64,000 nucleotides of DNA from Flabesymbios commensalis (GCA_964017125.1 OZ024915.1:76090226-76154225), one strand, 5' to 3'. Shown: positions 13,201-25,485, counted from the first letter of the stretch. The notes: a model not told the origin generated them from the letters alone. Program-made: numbers and translations.

Positions 13201-16200
13201 AAATGTATCTGATGGAAAATAAAGTGTTATTAAAGACCATCAATAAAATGTATCTGATGGAAAAAAAAGTGGTGTTATTAAAGACCATCAATAATAAAAT
13301 ATCTCTGATGGAAAATAAAGTGTTTTAAATACCACCAATAAAATGTATCTGATGGAAAATAAAGTGTTATCAAAGACTACCAATAAAAAAGTATCTGATG
13401 GAAAATAAAGTGTTATTAAAGACCATCAACAATAAAATGTATCTGATGGAAAATAAAGTGTTATTAAAGACCATCAACAATAAAATATATCTGATGGAAA
13501 ATAAAGTGTTATTAAAGACCACCAATAAAATGTATCTGATGGAAAATAAAGTGTTATTAAAGACCATCAACAATAAAATGTATCTGAAGGAAAATAAAGT
13601 GTTATTAAAGACCATCAATAATAAAACATCTCTGATGGAAAATAAAGTGTTATTAAAGACCACCAATAAAATGTATCTGATGGAAAATAAAGAGTTATTA
13701 AAGACCATCAATAAAATGTATCTGATGGAAAAAAAAGTGGTGTTATTAAAGACCATCAATAATAAAATATCTCTGATGGAAAATAAAGTGTTTTAAAGAC
13801 CACCAATAAAATGTATCTGATGGAAAATAAAGTGTTATTAAAGACCACCAATAAAATGTATCTGATGGAAAATATAGTGTTATTAAAGACCATCAACAAT
13901 AAAATATATCTGATGGAAAATATAGTGTTATTAAAGACCATCAATAATAAAATGTATCTGATGGAAAATAAAGTGTTATTAAAGACCACCTATAAAAAAG
14001 TATCTGATGGAAAATAAAGTGTTATTAAAGACCATCAACAATAAAATATATCTGATGGAAAATAAAGTGTTATTAAAGACCACCAATAAAAAAGTATCTG
14101 ATGGAAAATAAAGTGTTATTAAGGACCATCAACAATAAAATGTATCTGATGGAAAATATAGTGTTTTTAAAGACCATCAATAATAAAATGTATCTGATTG
14201 AAAATAAAGTGTTAATAAAGACCATCAACAATAAAATATATCTGATGGAAAATAAAGTGTTATTAAAGACCACCGATAAAATGTATCTGATGGAAAATAA
14301 AGTGTTATTAAAGACCATCAACAATAAAATGTATCTGATGGAAAATAAAGTGTTATTAAAGACCAACAATAAAATGTATCTGATGGAAAATAAAGTGTTA
14401 TTAAAGACCATCAATAAAATGTATCTGGTGGAAAAAAAAGTGGTGTTATTAAAGACCATCAATAATAAAATATCTCTGATGGAAAATAAAGTGTTATTAA
14501 AGACCACCAATAAAATGTATCTGAGGGACAATGAAGTATTTTTAAAGACCATCAACAAAAATATATATCTGATGGAAAATAAAGTGTTATTAAAGACCAC
14601 CAATAAAATGTATCTAATGGAAAATAAAGTGTTTTTAAAGACCATCAATTATAAAATGTATCTGATGGAAAATAAAGTGTTATTAAAGACCATCAATAAA
14701 ATGTATCTGATGGAAAATAAAGTGTTATTAAAGACCATCAATAAAATGTATCTGGTGGAAAAAAAAGTGGTGTTATTAAAGACCATCAATAATAAAATAT
14801 CTCTGATGGGAAATAAAGTGTTATTAAAGACCACCAATAAAAAAGTATCTGATGGAAAATAAAGTGTTATTAAAGACCATCAACAATAAAATGTATCTGA
14901 TGGAAAATAAAGTGTTATTAAAGACCATCAACAATAAAATATATCTGATGGAAAATAAAGTGTTATTAAAGACCACCAATAAAATGTATCTGATGGAAAA
15001 TAAAGTGTTATTAAAGACCATCAACAATAAAATGTATCTGATGGAAAATAAAGTGTTATTAAAGACCATCAATAATAAAACATCTCTGAAGGAAAATAAA
15101 GTGTTATTAAAGACCACCAATAAAATGTATCTGATGGAAAAAAAAGTGGTGTTATTAAAGACCATCAATAATAAAATATCTCTCATGGAAAATAAAGAGT
15201 TTTAAATACCACAAATAAAAATGTATCTGATGGAAAATAAAGTGTTATTAAAGACCACCAATAAAAAAGTATCTGATGGAAAATAAAGTGTTATTAAAGA
15301 CCATCAACAATAAAATGTATCTGATGGAAAATAAAGTGTTATTAAAGACCATCAACAATAAAATATATCTGATGGAAAATAAAGTGTTATTAAAGACCAC
15401 CAATAAAATGTATCTGATGGAAAATAAAGTGTTATTAAAGACCATCAACAATAAAATGTATCTGAAGGAAAATAAAGTGTTATTAAAGACCATCAATAAT
15501 AAAACATCTCTGATGGAAAATAAAGTGTTATTAAAGATCACCAATAAAATGTATCTGATGGAAAATAAAGAGTTATTAAAGACCATCAATAAAATGTATC
15601 TGATGGAAAAAAAAGTGGTGTTATTAAAGACCATCAATAATAAAATATCTCTGATGGAAAATAAAGTGTTTTAAAGACCACCAATAAAATGTATCTGATG
15701 GAAAATAAAGTGTTAATAAAGACCACCAATAAAATGTATCTGATGGAAAATATAGTGTTATTAAAGACCATCAACAATAAAATATATCTGATGGAAAATA
15801 TAGTGTTATTAAAGACCATCAATAATAAAATGTATCTGATGGAAAATAAAGTGTTATTAAAGACCACCAATAACAAAGTATCTGATGGAAAATAAAGTGT
15901 TATTAAAGACCATCAACAATAAAATATATCTGATGGAAAATAAAGTGTTATTAAAGACCACCAATAAAAAAGTATCTGATGGAAAATAAAGTGTTATTAA
16001 AGACCATCAACAATAAAATGTATCTGATGGAAAATATAGTGTTTTTAAAGACCATCAATAATAAAATGTATCTGATTGAAAATAAAGTGTTAATAAAGAC
16101 CATCAACAATAAAATATATCTGATGGAAAATAAAGTGTTATTAAAGACCACCAATAAAATGTATCTGATGGAAAATAAAGTGTTATTAAAGACCATCAAC

Positions 16201-19200
16201 AATAAAATGTATCTGAAGGAAAATAAAGTGTTATTAAAGACCATCAATAATAAAACATCTCTGATGGAAAAGTAAGTGTTATTAAAGATCACCAATAAAA
16301 TGTATCTGATGGAAAATAAAGAGTTATTAAAGACCATCAATAAAATGTATCTGATGGAAAAAAAAGTGGTGTTATTAAAGACCATCAATAATAAAATATC
16401 TCTGATGGAAAATGAAGTGTTTTAAAGACCACCAATAAAATGTATCTGATGGAAAATAAAGTGTTAATAAAGACCACCAATAAAATGTATCTGATGGAAA
16501 ATATAGTGTTATTAAAGACCATCAACAATAAAATATATCTGATGGAAAATATAGTGTTATTAAAGACCATCAATAATAAAATGTATCTGATGGAAAATAA
16601 AGTGTTATTAAAGACCACCAATAAAAAAGTATCTGATGAAAAATAAAGTGTTATTAAAGACCATCAACAATAAAATATATCTGATGGAAAATAAAGTGTT
16701 ATTAAAGACCACCAATAAAAAAGTATCTGATGGAAAATAAAGTGTTATTAAAGACCATCAACAATAAAATGTATCTGATGGAAAATATAGTGTTTTTAAA
16801 GACCATCAATAATAAAATGTATCTGATTGAAAATAAAGTGTTAATAAAGACCATCAACAATAAAATATATCTGATGGAAAATAAAGTGTTATTAAAGACC
16901 ACCAATATAATGTATCTGATGGAAAATAAAGTGTTATTAAAGACCATCAACAATAAAATGTATCTGATGGAAAATAAAGTGTTATTAAAGACCAACAATA
17001 AAATGTATCTGATGGAAAATAAAGTGTTATTAAAGACCACCAATAAAATGTATCTGATGGAAAATAAAGTGTTATTAAAGACCGTCAAAAATAAAATGTA
17101 TCTGATGGTAAATAAAGTGTTATTAAAGACCATCAACAATAAAATGTATGTGATGGAAAATATAGTGTTTTAAAAACCACCAACAATAAAATGTATCTGA
17201 TGGAAAATAAAGTGTTATTAAAGACCAACAATAAAATGTATCTGATGGAAAATAAAGTGTTATTAAAGACCATCAACAAAAATATATATCTGATGGAAAG
17301 TCAAGTGTTATTAAAGACCACCAATAAAATGTATCTGATGGAAAATAAAGTGTTATTGAAGACCATCAACCATAAAATGTATCTGATGGAAAATAAAGTG
17401 TTATTGAAGACCATCAACAATAAAATATATCTGATGGAAAATAAAGTGTTATTAAAGACCACCAATAAAATGTATCTGATGGAAAATAAAGTGTTATTAA
17501 AGACCATCAACAATAAAATGTATCTGATGGAAAAAAAAGTGTTATTAAAGACCATCAATAAAATGTATCTGATGGAAAATAAAGTGTTATTAAAGACCAT
17601 CAATAAAATGTATCTGGTGGAAAAAAAAGTGGTGTTATTAAAGACCATCAATAATAAAATATCTCTGATGGGAAATAAAGTGTTATTAAAGACCACCAAT
17701 AAAAAAGTATCTGATGGAAAATAAAGTGTTATTAAAGACCATCAACAATAAAATGTATCTGATGGAAAATAAAGTGTTATTAAAGACCATCAATAATAAA
17801 ACATCTCTGAAGGAAAATAAAGTGTTATTAAAGACCACCAATAAAATGTATCTGATGGAAAATAAAGAGTTATTAAGGACCATCAATAAAATGTATCTGA
17901 TGGAAAAAAAAGTGGTGTTATTAAAGACCATCAATAATAAAATATCTCTCATGGAAAATAAAGAGTTTTAAATACCACAAATAAAAATGTATCTGATGGA
18001 AAATAAAGTGTTATTAAAGACCACCAATAAAAAAGTATCTGATGGAAAATAAAGTGTTATTAAAGACCATCAACAATAAAATGTATCTGATGGAAAATAA
18101 AGTGTTATTAAAGACCATCAACAATAAAATATATCTGATGGAAAATAAAGTGTTATTAAAGACCACCAATAAAATGTATCTGGTGGAAAATAAAGTGTTA
18201 TTAAAGACCATCAACAATAAAATGTATCTGAAGGAAAATAAAGTGTTATTAAAGACCATCAATAATAAAACATCTCTGATGGAAAATAAAGTGTTATTAA
18301 AGACCACCAATAAAATGTATCTGATGGAAAATAAAGAGTTATTAAAGACCATCAATAAAATGTATCTGATGGAAAAAAAGTGGTGTTATTAAAGACCATC
18401 AATAATAAAATATCTCTGATGGAAAATAAAGTGTTTTAAAGACCACCAATAAAATGTATCTGATGGAAAATAAAGTGTTAATAAAGACCACCAATAAAAT
18501 GTATCTGATGGAAAATATAGTGTTATTAAAGACCATCAACAATAAAATATATCTGATGGAAAATAAAGTGTTATTAAAGACCACCAATAAAAAAGTATCT
18601 GATGGAAAATAAAGTGTTATTAAAGACCACCAACAATAAAATGTATCTGATGGAAAATATAGTGTTTTTAAAGACCATCAATAATAAAATGTATCTGATT
18701 GAAAATAAAGTGTTAATAAAGACCATCAACAATAAAATATATCTGATGGAAAATAAAGTGTTATTAAAGACCACCAATAAAATGTATCTGATGGAAAATA
18801 AAGTGTTATTAAAGACCATCAACAATAAAATGTATCTGATGGAAAAGAAAGTGTTATTAAAGACCAACAATAAAATGTATCTGATGGAAAATAAAGTGTT
18901 ATTAAAGACCACCAATAAAATGTATCTGATGGAAAATAAAGTGTTATTAAAGACCATCAACAATAAAATGTATCTGATGGAAAATAAAGTGTTATTAAAG
19001 ACCATCAACAATAAAATGTATCTGATGGAAAATAAAGTGTTATTAAAGACCATCAATAAAATGTATCTGGTGGAAAAAAAAGTGGTGTTATTAAAGACCA
19101 TCAATAATAAAATATCTCTGATGGGAAATAAAGTGTTATTAAAGACCACCAATAAAAAAGTATCTGATGGAAAATAAAGTGTTATTAAAGACCATCAACA

Positions 19201-22200
19201 ATAAAATGTATCTGAAGGAAAATAAAGTGTTATTAAAGACCATCAATAATAAAACATCTCTGATGGAAAATAAAGTGTTATTAAAGACCACCAATAAAAT
19301 GTATCTGATGGAAAATAAAGAGTTATTAAAGACCATCAATAAAATGTATCTGATGGAAAAAAAAGTGGTGTTATTAAAGACCATCAATAATAAAATATCT
19401 CTGATGGAAAATAAAGTGTTTTAAAGACCACCAATAAAATGTATCTGATGGAAAATAAAGTGTTAATAAAGACCACCAATAAAATGTATCTGATGGAAAA
19501 TATAGTGTTATTAAAGACCATCAACAATAAAATATATCTGATGGAAAATATAGTGTTATTAAAGACCATCAATAATAAAATGTATCTGATGGAAAATAAA
19601 GTGTTATTAAAGACCACCAATAAAAAAGTATCTGATGGAAAATAAAGTGTTATTAAAGACCATCAACAATAAAATGTATCTGATGGAAAATATAGTGTTT
19701 TTAAAGACCATCAATAATAAAATGTATCTGATTGAAAATAAAGTGTTAATAAAGACCATCAACAATAAAATATATCTGATGGAAAATAAAGTGTTATTAA
19801 AGACCACCAATAAAATGTATCTGATGGAAAATAAAGTGTTAGTAAAGACCATCAACAATAAAATGTATCTGATGGAAAATAAAGTGTTATTAAAGACCAA
19901 CAATAAAATGTATCTGATGGAAAATAAAGTGTTATTAAAGACCACCAATAAAATGTATCTGATGGAAAATAAAGTGTTATTAAAGACCATCAAAAATAAA
20001 ATGTATCTGATGGAAAATAAAGTGTTATTAAAGACCATCAACAATAAAATGTATGTGATGGAAAATATAGTGTTTTAAAAACCACCAACAATAAAATGTA
20101 TCTGATGGAAAATAAAGTGTTATTAAAGACCAAGAATAAAATGTATCTGATGGAAAATAAAGTGTTATTAAAGACCATCAACAAAAATATATATCTGATG
20201 GAAAGTCAAGTGTTATTAAAGACCACCAATAAAATGTATCTGATGGAAAATAAAGTGTTATTGAAGACCATCAACAATAAAATGTATCTGATGGAAAATA
20301 AAGTGTTATTGAAGACCATCAACAATAAAATATATCTGATGGAAAATAAAGTGTTATTAAAGACCACCAATAAAATGTATCTGATGGAAAATAAAGTGTT
20401 ATTAAAGACCATCAACAATAAAATGTATCTGATGGAAAAAAAAGTGTTATTAAAGACCATCAATAAAATGTATCTGATGGAAAATAAAGTGTTATTAAAG
20501 ACCATCAATAAAATGTATCTGGTGGAAAAAAAAGTGGTGTTATTAAAGACCATCAATAATAAAATATCTCTGATGGGAAATAAAGTGTTATTAAAGACCA
20601 CCAATAAAAAAGTATCTGATGGAAAATAAAGTGTTATTAAAGACCATCAACAATAAAATGTATCTGATAGAAAATAAAGTGTTATTAAAGACCATCAACA
20701 ATAAAATATATCTGATGGAAAATAAAGTGTTATTAAAGACCACCAATAAAATGTATCTGATGGAAAATAAAGTGTTATTAAAGACCATCAACAATAAAAT
20801 GTATCTGATGGAAAATAAATTGTTATTAAAGACCATCAATAATAAAACATCTCTGAAGGAAAATAAAGTGTTATTAAAGACCACCAATAAAATGTATCTG
20901 ATGGAAAATAAAGAGTTATTAAAGACCATCAATAAAATGTATCTGATGGAAAAAAAGTGGTGTTATTAAAGACCATCAATAATAAAATATCTCTCATGGA
21001 AAATAAAGTGTTTTAAATACCACCAATAAAATGTATCTGATGGAAAATAAAGTGTTATTAAAGACCACCAATAAAAAAGTATCTGATGGAAAATAAAGTG
21101 TTATTAAAGACCATCAACAATAAAATGTATCTGATGGAAAATAAAGTGTTATTAAAGACCATCAACAATAAAATATATCTGATGGAAAATAAAGTGTTAT
21201 TAAAGACCACCAATAAAATGTATCTGATGGAAAATAAAGTGTTATTAAAGACCATCAACAATAAAATGTATCTGAAGGAAAATAAAGTGTTATTAAAGAC
21301 CATCAATAATAAAACATCTCTGATGGAAAATAAAGTGTTATTAAAGACCACCAATAAAATGTATCTGATGGAAAATAAAGAGTTATTAAAGACCATCAAT
21401 AAAATGTATCTGATGGAAAAAAAAGTGGTGTTATTAAAGACCATCAATAATAAAATATCTCTGATGGAAAATAAAGTGTTTTAAAGACCACCAATAAAAT
21501 GTATCTGATGGAAAATAAAGTGTTAATAAAGACCACCAATAAAATGTATCTGATGGAAAATATAGTGTTATTAAAGACCATCAACAATAAAATATATCTG
21601 ATGGAAAATATAGTCTTATTAAAGACCATCAATAATAAAATGTATCTGATGGAAAATAAAGTGTTATTAAAGACCACCAATAAAAAAGTATCTGATGGAA
21701 AATAAAGTGTTATTAAAGACCATCAACAATAAAATATATCTGATGGAAAATAAAGTGTTATTAAAGACCACCAATAAAAAAGTATCTGATGGAAAATAAA
21801 GTGTTATTAAAGACCATCAACAATAAAATGTATCTGATGGAAAATATAGTGTTTTTAAAGACCATCAATAATAAAATGTATCTGATGGAAAATAAAGTGT
21901 TATTAAAGACCAACAATAAAATGTATCTGATGGAAAATAAAGTGTTATTAAAGACCATCAACAAAAATATATATCTGATGGAAAGTCAAGTGTTATTAAA
22001 GACCACCAATAAAATGTATCTGATGGAAAATAAAGTGTTATTGAAGACCATCAACAATAAAAAGTATCTGATGGGAAATAAAGTGTTATTGAAGACCATC
22101 AACAATAAAATATATCTGATGGAAAATAAAGTGTTATTAAAGACCACCAATAAAATGTATCTGATGGAAAATAAAGTGTTATTAAAGACCATCAACAATA

Positions 22201-23528
22201 AAATGTATCTGATGGAAAAAAAAGTGTTATTAAAGACCATCAATAAAATGTATCTGATGGAAAATAAAGTGTTATTAAAGACCATCAATAAAAAAGTATC
22301 TGATGGAAAATAAAGTGTTATTAAAGACCATCAATAAAATGTATCTGATGGAAAATAAAGTGTTATTAAAGACCATCAACAATAAAATGTATCTGATGGA
22401 CAATAAAGTGTTATTAAAGACCACCAATAAAAAAGTATCTGATGGAAAATAAAGTGTTATTAAAGACCATCAATAAAATGTATCTGATGGAAAATAAAGT
22501 GTTATTAAAGACCATCAACAATAAAATGTATCTGATGGAAAATATAGTGTTATTAAAGACCACCAATAAAAAAGTATCTGATGGAAAATAAAGTGTTATT
22601 AAAGACCATCAACAATAAAATGTATCTGATGGAAAATATAGTGTTATTAAAGACCACCAATAAAAAAGTATCTGATGGAAAATAAAGTGTTATCAAAGAC
22701 CATCAATAAAATGTATCTGATGGAAAATAAAGTGTTATTAAAGACCATCAACAATAAAATGTATCTGATGGACAATAAAGTGTTATTAAAGACCATCAAT
22801 AAAATGTATCTGATGGAAAAAAAAGTGTTTTTAAAGACCATCTACAATAGAATGTATCTGATGGACAATAAAGTGTTATTAAAGATCATCAACAATAAAA
22901 AATACTTTATTACTTCTTATTAAGCTCACGCAAAGTTAATTTATTTAATTTTTCACCCACTTGGATGTGTGTCTCGCTACAGCGACCCGAAACCTCAAGA
23001 GGTTGAAAATTACTTATCTTTGTTTCATTTAAGACCAAACATTTGCAGATCTTGATGTTTAAACAATCATTTCATTCTAAATAGCAGTGAAATAATGGAG
23101 TAATAAAACAGACTATAAAAGACTATTGTCGTAAAATGGGGGAAATCACTGGACCAAGTGTTTTTACCTTGGGATGTAATCGACATAATCTTGCAGTTAT
23201 TATTTTTGTGACTATTCCTGACTTAACCTTTTCAGTGCGGGGACCGATTTTAGACGTTAGAATCTGACGTATATAGACATCAGATTCTGACGCCTAAAGT
23301 CGATCCCCGCACTGCAAGAGTAAAATATTGACCGTAGACCCATAACATAGGTATTCAAATGAAGCGGAAAGAGCTAACTAAGACATTTATACTGATTTCA
23401 AATTGAAACACCTCTTTGTTCTCCATTGTTTATACAAAATATTTCAGCTTTGAAAGGGTCATACTTTGGTAATACTCACTTGTTATGATCAGCAATGTAT
23501 AAACTCTCAGGTTCTGAGGGTGACACAT
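17..23528 (-). CDS. Secreted repeat-cassette peptide precursor, left copy, 3' end beyond window
   Basis: Coding exons in order: 23528-23480, 12171-11995, 10983-10831, 10363-10313, 9071-9003, 8273-8223, 7549-7406, 6840-6790, 6493-6425, 6042-6007, 5471-5415, 4724-4674, 3973-3905, 2690-2622, 1628-1572, 1250-1185, 64-17. All have canonical splice sites and phase 1 ends, giving 422 residues. The last exon (second EGKF-GKR peptide and stop in the sister) must lie before position 1. No in-frame stop is seen, so this copy looks functional. Differences from the right copy cluster in exons 1-3. Later exons differ at only a few residues, for example PDDRIR for PDHRIR in exon 15 and KIK for KIT in exon 5. 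Intron 1 is 11.3 kb, almost all satellite. Confidence 0.78.
85..545. mobile_element. Family A MITE in left copy, interrupted by a family B MITE
   Basis: Outer parts are 85-270 and 513-545 plus flanking sequence to about 585. They match 58980-59213 in reverse. The inner 271-512 piece is a separate insertion (next entry). Confidence 0.75.
271..512. mobile_element. Family B MITE nested in a family A MITE, TA target duplication
   Basis: Ends ACTCTTTAGGTGCTTC and GCGACGCxx-type complement (GCGTCGCCCGCACTCAAAGA). Hairpin arms TTTCATTTGAAGTTGGC lie around 301-361. The right arm has the empty site AAGCTTAAAAGAGG, and TA flanks both ends here (269-270, 513-514). A TA target and ~240 bp length fit a Tc1/mariner-type MITE. 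Confidence 0.8.
845..1141. mobile_element. TTAA-type palindromic MITE, truncated on one side (shared by both arms)
   Basis: Inverted halves around 955 (GCGCATTCACCAGTTAGGCT and complement), ending CATGTCCCTTTAAAGAGG at 1141. The outer part of the other half is missing where a GTGCGGGGA-family element abuts. The same truncated copy is at 58421-58722 in the right arm, so it predates the arm separation. Confidence 0.8.
1572..10363 (-). CDS. Left copy cassettes 1-3 (exons 4-15)
   Basis: The same S-K-D order as the right copy: cassette 1 is 10363-10313, 9071-9003, 8273-8223 and 7549-7406; cassette 2 is 6840-6790, 6493-6425, 6042-6007 and 5471-5415; cassette 3 is 4724-4674, 3973-3905, 2690-2622 and 1628-1572. 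S exons are 51 nt and K exons 69 nt. Proteins are nearly identical to the right copy (exon 7 has LLPVEADQ for LLPEEADQ and ends GVK for GVR; exon 15 has PDDR for PDHR). Introns of this part are also nearly identical, except where mobile elements differ. Confidence 0.8.
2755..2822. repeat. Hairpin family F (CATCTTCATCCACTACAAG), left
   Basis: GTCATCTTCATCCACTACAA and its complement GAGGATGAAGATGAC flank CGAATTGCTGTCGCAATTCT. Further copies or halves are at 42362-42420, 42970-43020, 43094-43155 and 56735-56805. Confidence 0.7.
3188..3430 (-). mobile_element. SINE copy shared by both arms (left)
   Basis: Two tRNA-like units (GGGGTTCGAACCCGCGACCT on the minus-strand head side) without the usual 3' tail. 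The head differs from the 25996-26309 type (GTGTAGTGATTAAAGC for GGTAGTGGTTAGCA), indicating a second subfamily. It matches 56006-56255 in the right arm and therefore predates the split. Confidence 0.85.
5083..5325. mobile_element. Family B MITE in intron 11 of left copy
   Basis: Almost identical to 271-512: hairpin at 5113-5173, ends ACTCTTTAAGTGCTTCATTA and GCGTCGCCCGCACTCAAGGG. The right arm has two tandem partners at 48567-49012. Confidence 0.8.
8345..8425. mobile_element. 80 bp hairpin element (CCCAGCAAACAGGAAACA), left
   Basis: Arms CCCAGCAAACAGGAAACA and TGTTTCCTGTTTGCTGGG surround a palindromic ACATTTGTACAACAACATTT-type core. The right-arm partner is 45509-45589. Confidence 0.75.
9345..9462. 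repeat. Long hairpin (GAAACGGTTCC / GTCGAGTTATGCAT), left
   Basis: TTTTGAAACGGTTCCTACAG ... GGGTCGAGTTATGCATGGTC faces its complement ending GAACCGTTTCAAAAGTAGTA. It is present in both arms (right: 44468-44580). It lies close to the point where arm identity drops. Confidence 0.75.
10831..12171 (-). CDS. Left copy exons 2 and 3: acidic, diverged region
   Basis: Exon 2 (12171-11995, 177 nt, 59 residues) carries one DETKQT unit and ends VDMLRKLLQQLKK. Exon 3 (10983-10831, 153 nt) starts ENNDFEAGDKADVVETSSK and ends ERSGSEDKLEK. Lengths and splice sites match the right copy apart from the ten-codon deletion or duplication in exon 2. About 20 of 51 residues differ in exon 3. Confidence 0.72.
12372..22908. 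repeat. 10.5 kb minisatellite array (45-48 bp units) in intron 1 of left copy
   Basis: More than 200 tandem units of roughly 45-48 bp. A unit runs GATGGAAAATAAAGTGTTAT, then TAAAGACCATCAACAATAAA, then ATGTATCT. Variants have CCACCA or CCAACA for CCATCA, one fewer AAT (45 bp), an AAAAAAGTATCT form, and a GTGGTGTTATTA form. Because most units are multiples of 3, long open frames appear on both strands (to 253 codons on +, 192 on -) reading MENKVLLKTINNKMYL or MVFNNTLFSIRYILL. Blocks recur at offsets of 468, 751, 1878, 2905 and 5810 bp, showing stepwise segmental duplication within the array. It lies wholly inside an intron and I do not regard it as coding. Confidence 0.95.
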
Positions 23529-23533
23529 TGTCT
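23480..23533 (-). CDS. Left copy exon 1: start codon and signal peptide
   Basis: On the minus strand, ATG at 23528-23526 opens MCHPQNLRVYTLLIIT, joined to exon 2 (TTLIQLSVSASINID). A good acceptor (TTTATTTCAG, AG at 23535-23534) sits five bases before the ATG, implying an upstream untranslated exon. A SINE lies only about 60 bp further upstream (23592-23897) and is absent from the right copy, where a TTCTA microsatellite lies at a comparable place. The exon ends in A, not G, so the junction codon is ACT (Thr) instead of GGT (Gly). Confidence 0.72.
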
Positions 23534-23591
23534 CTGAAATAAAACAGGATAAAACCATTATGTAACAATAAACACTTGTCGTACTGAAGTA

Positions 23592-23897
23592 AAAAATGAA
23601 ATGAATCGGGCTTTAGGCCACCTTTGTTCACATATAGGCTAAACTGGGCCAGGAGAACCAGGATGGTGAGATGAATGAGATGACACTGTCCTCCAGACAC
23701 AGGATTCGAAATTCGAGCCCTGGCGGTCTGAGGCCGAGCACGCTACTTCTCTGTCACGGAGGCTCCCCACAATAAGTTTTACACGTGGACGGGGAAGAAA
23801 CATTTTTGTTTCTTTCAAACCGCCGAGACCGGGAACCGAATCCCGAACTCTAGCGTGAAAGGCAGCGGTGCTAACCACTAACCTAGGGCCCACGCCC
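23592..23897 (-). mobile_element. Dimeric tRNA-derived SINE just upstream of left exon 1
   Basis: Target duplication TCGTACTGAAGTA at 23579-23591 and 23898-23910. It lies about 60 bp upstream of the left start codon and reads in the same direction as the gene. The right copy has no SINE there, so promoter or 5' intron context differs between copies. Confidence 0.9.
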
Positions 23898-24242
23898 TCG
23901 TACTGAAGTATTTGCTAATCATATGAAGCTCGAATTGCTAACGCAATTTCCAGCTAGAAATCATGAGAAATATTTCCATTGGAAAAAAATAAAATGCAAT
24001 TTATCGGAGGATTTACCACCAAATAATTTATCAATTTAAATGGGGCTTTTTTTGGTGGAAACTCTGTTAAATATATACACGAGCCTTATTTTTAGAGGTT
24101 TCATATTTGTTATTTATCTCTGAGGAGGCTACAGAAATATAATTACTTTAGAAATATAAACTATTTACCTTGACAATTTTTTTTAAATCAAAAGACGGGA
24201 TTTAAAAGTTAGTCCAAATCAGTGCATTGCGCATTTTTTTTA

Positions 24243-24455
24243 TCTCAAATGAAATTAAATGAATGGAGTCTTAGGCCACCTTTGTGCTCATATAAGCTAA
24301 ACTGGCCAGGAAAACCTCCTGAGGATGGTGAGATGACCTCTCGGTCACGGGGGCTTCCCACAATATTGAATTTTTAGGAGTGAGCGGGGAAGAAGCATTT
24401 TGTTTCTCTGAAACTTGAAGGTCATTGTGGGGTTCGAACCCGTGATCTCCGGCTT
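24243..24455 (-). mobile_element. SINE, internally deleted, shared with right arm
   Basis: It has the tail TTTCATTTGAGATAAAAAAA side and a tRNA-like head (GGGGTTCGAACCCGTGATCT) but lacks most of the second unit. The right-arm partner at 37328-37475 keeps a different part: the second unit's end and the tail. Confidence 0.75.
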
Positions 24456-24540
24456 TCCTTTTGGTCTTAAATGCAGATGTGTGTAATTTTACTCAGTTGA
24501 AGTTCGACATCGCTACGACAACTTACACAAATCGTTCCCT

Positions 24541-24596
24541 TGTGTATGAAAGGCGTATCTGCCACTTTGTGAAGTGGCAGATACGCCCTTCCATAC
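24541..24596. repeat. Short near-perfect hairpin
   Basis: GTATGAAAGGCGTATCTGCC and its complement GGCAGATACGCCCTTCCATAC face each other across a very short loop (ACTTTGTGAAGT). I see no flanking target duplication. It is probably a small hairpin transposon or its relic. Confidence 0.6.
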
Positions 24597-25334
24597 CAAA
24601 GAGGGCGACATATGCTTCATTTAAACAACTTAGTATGACAGGGTGAATATGAATAGTGTTTTTGTATTCTGCTTTATACCATATAGTAGGCCTGGGGCCC
24701 GTCGATTCCTGGAACCAACCAGGTAATAATTATCCAATGAGCCTCCTGTGAGACTGCGAGAGAGAAAGAACAGATTTCTGCATAAAAAATAAAATTGTTT
24801 GAATGGCTTACCGGTTCACGTGAACCGTTGTGAACCGGTCTAGATCTGCGCCTGGACAATGGTATATATTGATGCTAAATTGCCTGTTCCTCTTTGTCTT
24901 ACTGTTGGGAGAAAACGCTTTCGTTCCGGCACCACAACGGTCATAGGATCCATAATTTTAAAAGGAGGGCTCATGTGAGAATTCGTTTGGTCTCATCACA
25001 AAGCGATAAATTTAGATATCAAACAAAAATTTGTTTGTATTCTTAGCCAATGAACATGATTTGTATTGAGACACCACCAGAATGACCGACTTTGGACGTC
25101 AGATTCTGACTTATGTAGACGTCAAAATCTGACGCATAAAATTGACCCCACATTGAAATAAATATTTTTTTATAATGGCCTTGGACGCACAACATAGGTA
25201 TTCAAATGAAGCAGAAAAAGCTAACTGAGACATTTATGATGATTTCAAATTGAAAAACCCTTTCATCTCCAATGTTTATACAAAAATATTTCAGCGTTGT
25301 GTTAGTAGCGATATGTAGGCTTGAAAAGTGGGAG

Positions 25335-25485
25335 TTAGGAGCCCATCCCACTTAGAATCTTAAAATAAAGATCATCTTTACTTTCTCTTATTTCCATCAG
25401 AAAAGTGAGGATGATCTTAACTTTTCTGATGGAAATAAGAACAAATTAGGATGATCGTAATTTAAAGATTTTTTGTGGGATGGGC
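25335..25485. mobile_element. Hairpin family G, second copy
   Basis: Ends GGAGCCCATCCCACTTAGAA and GTGGGATGGGCCCC. Inner arms TTATTTCCATCAGAAAAGTG and CTTTTCTGATGGAAATAAG. It lies in the left arm's inner part. Confidence 0.75.

Noticed and set aside
12593-20629. Long open frames of MENKVLLKTINNK / MVFNNTLFSIRY type on both strands
   Set aside because: They are by-products of a 45-48 bp tandem repeat inside an intron, present on both strands and broken wherever a unit is not a multiple of 3. No start, splice or domain context.
12372-22908. CRISPR-like array
   Set aside because: Units are contiguous tandem repeats without unique spacers, in an animal genome.
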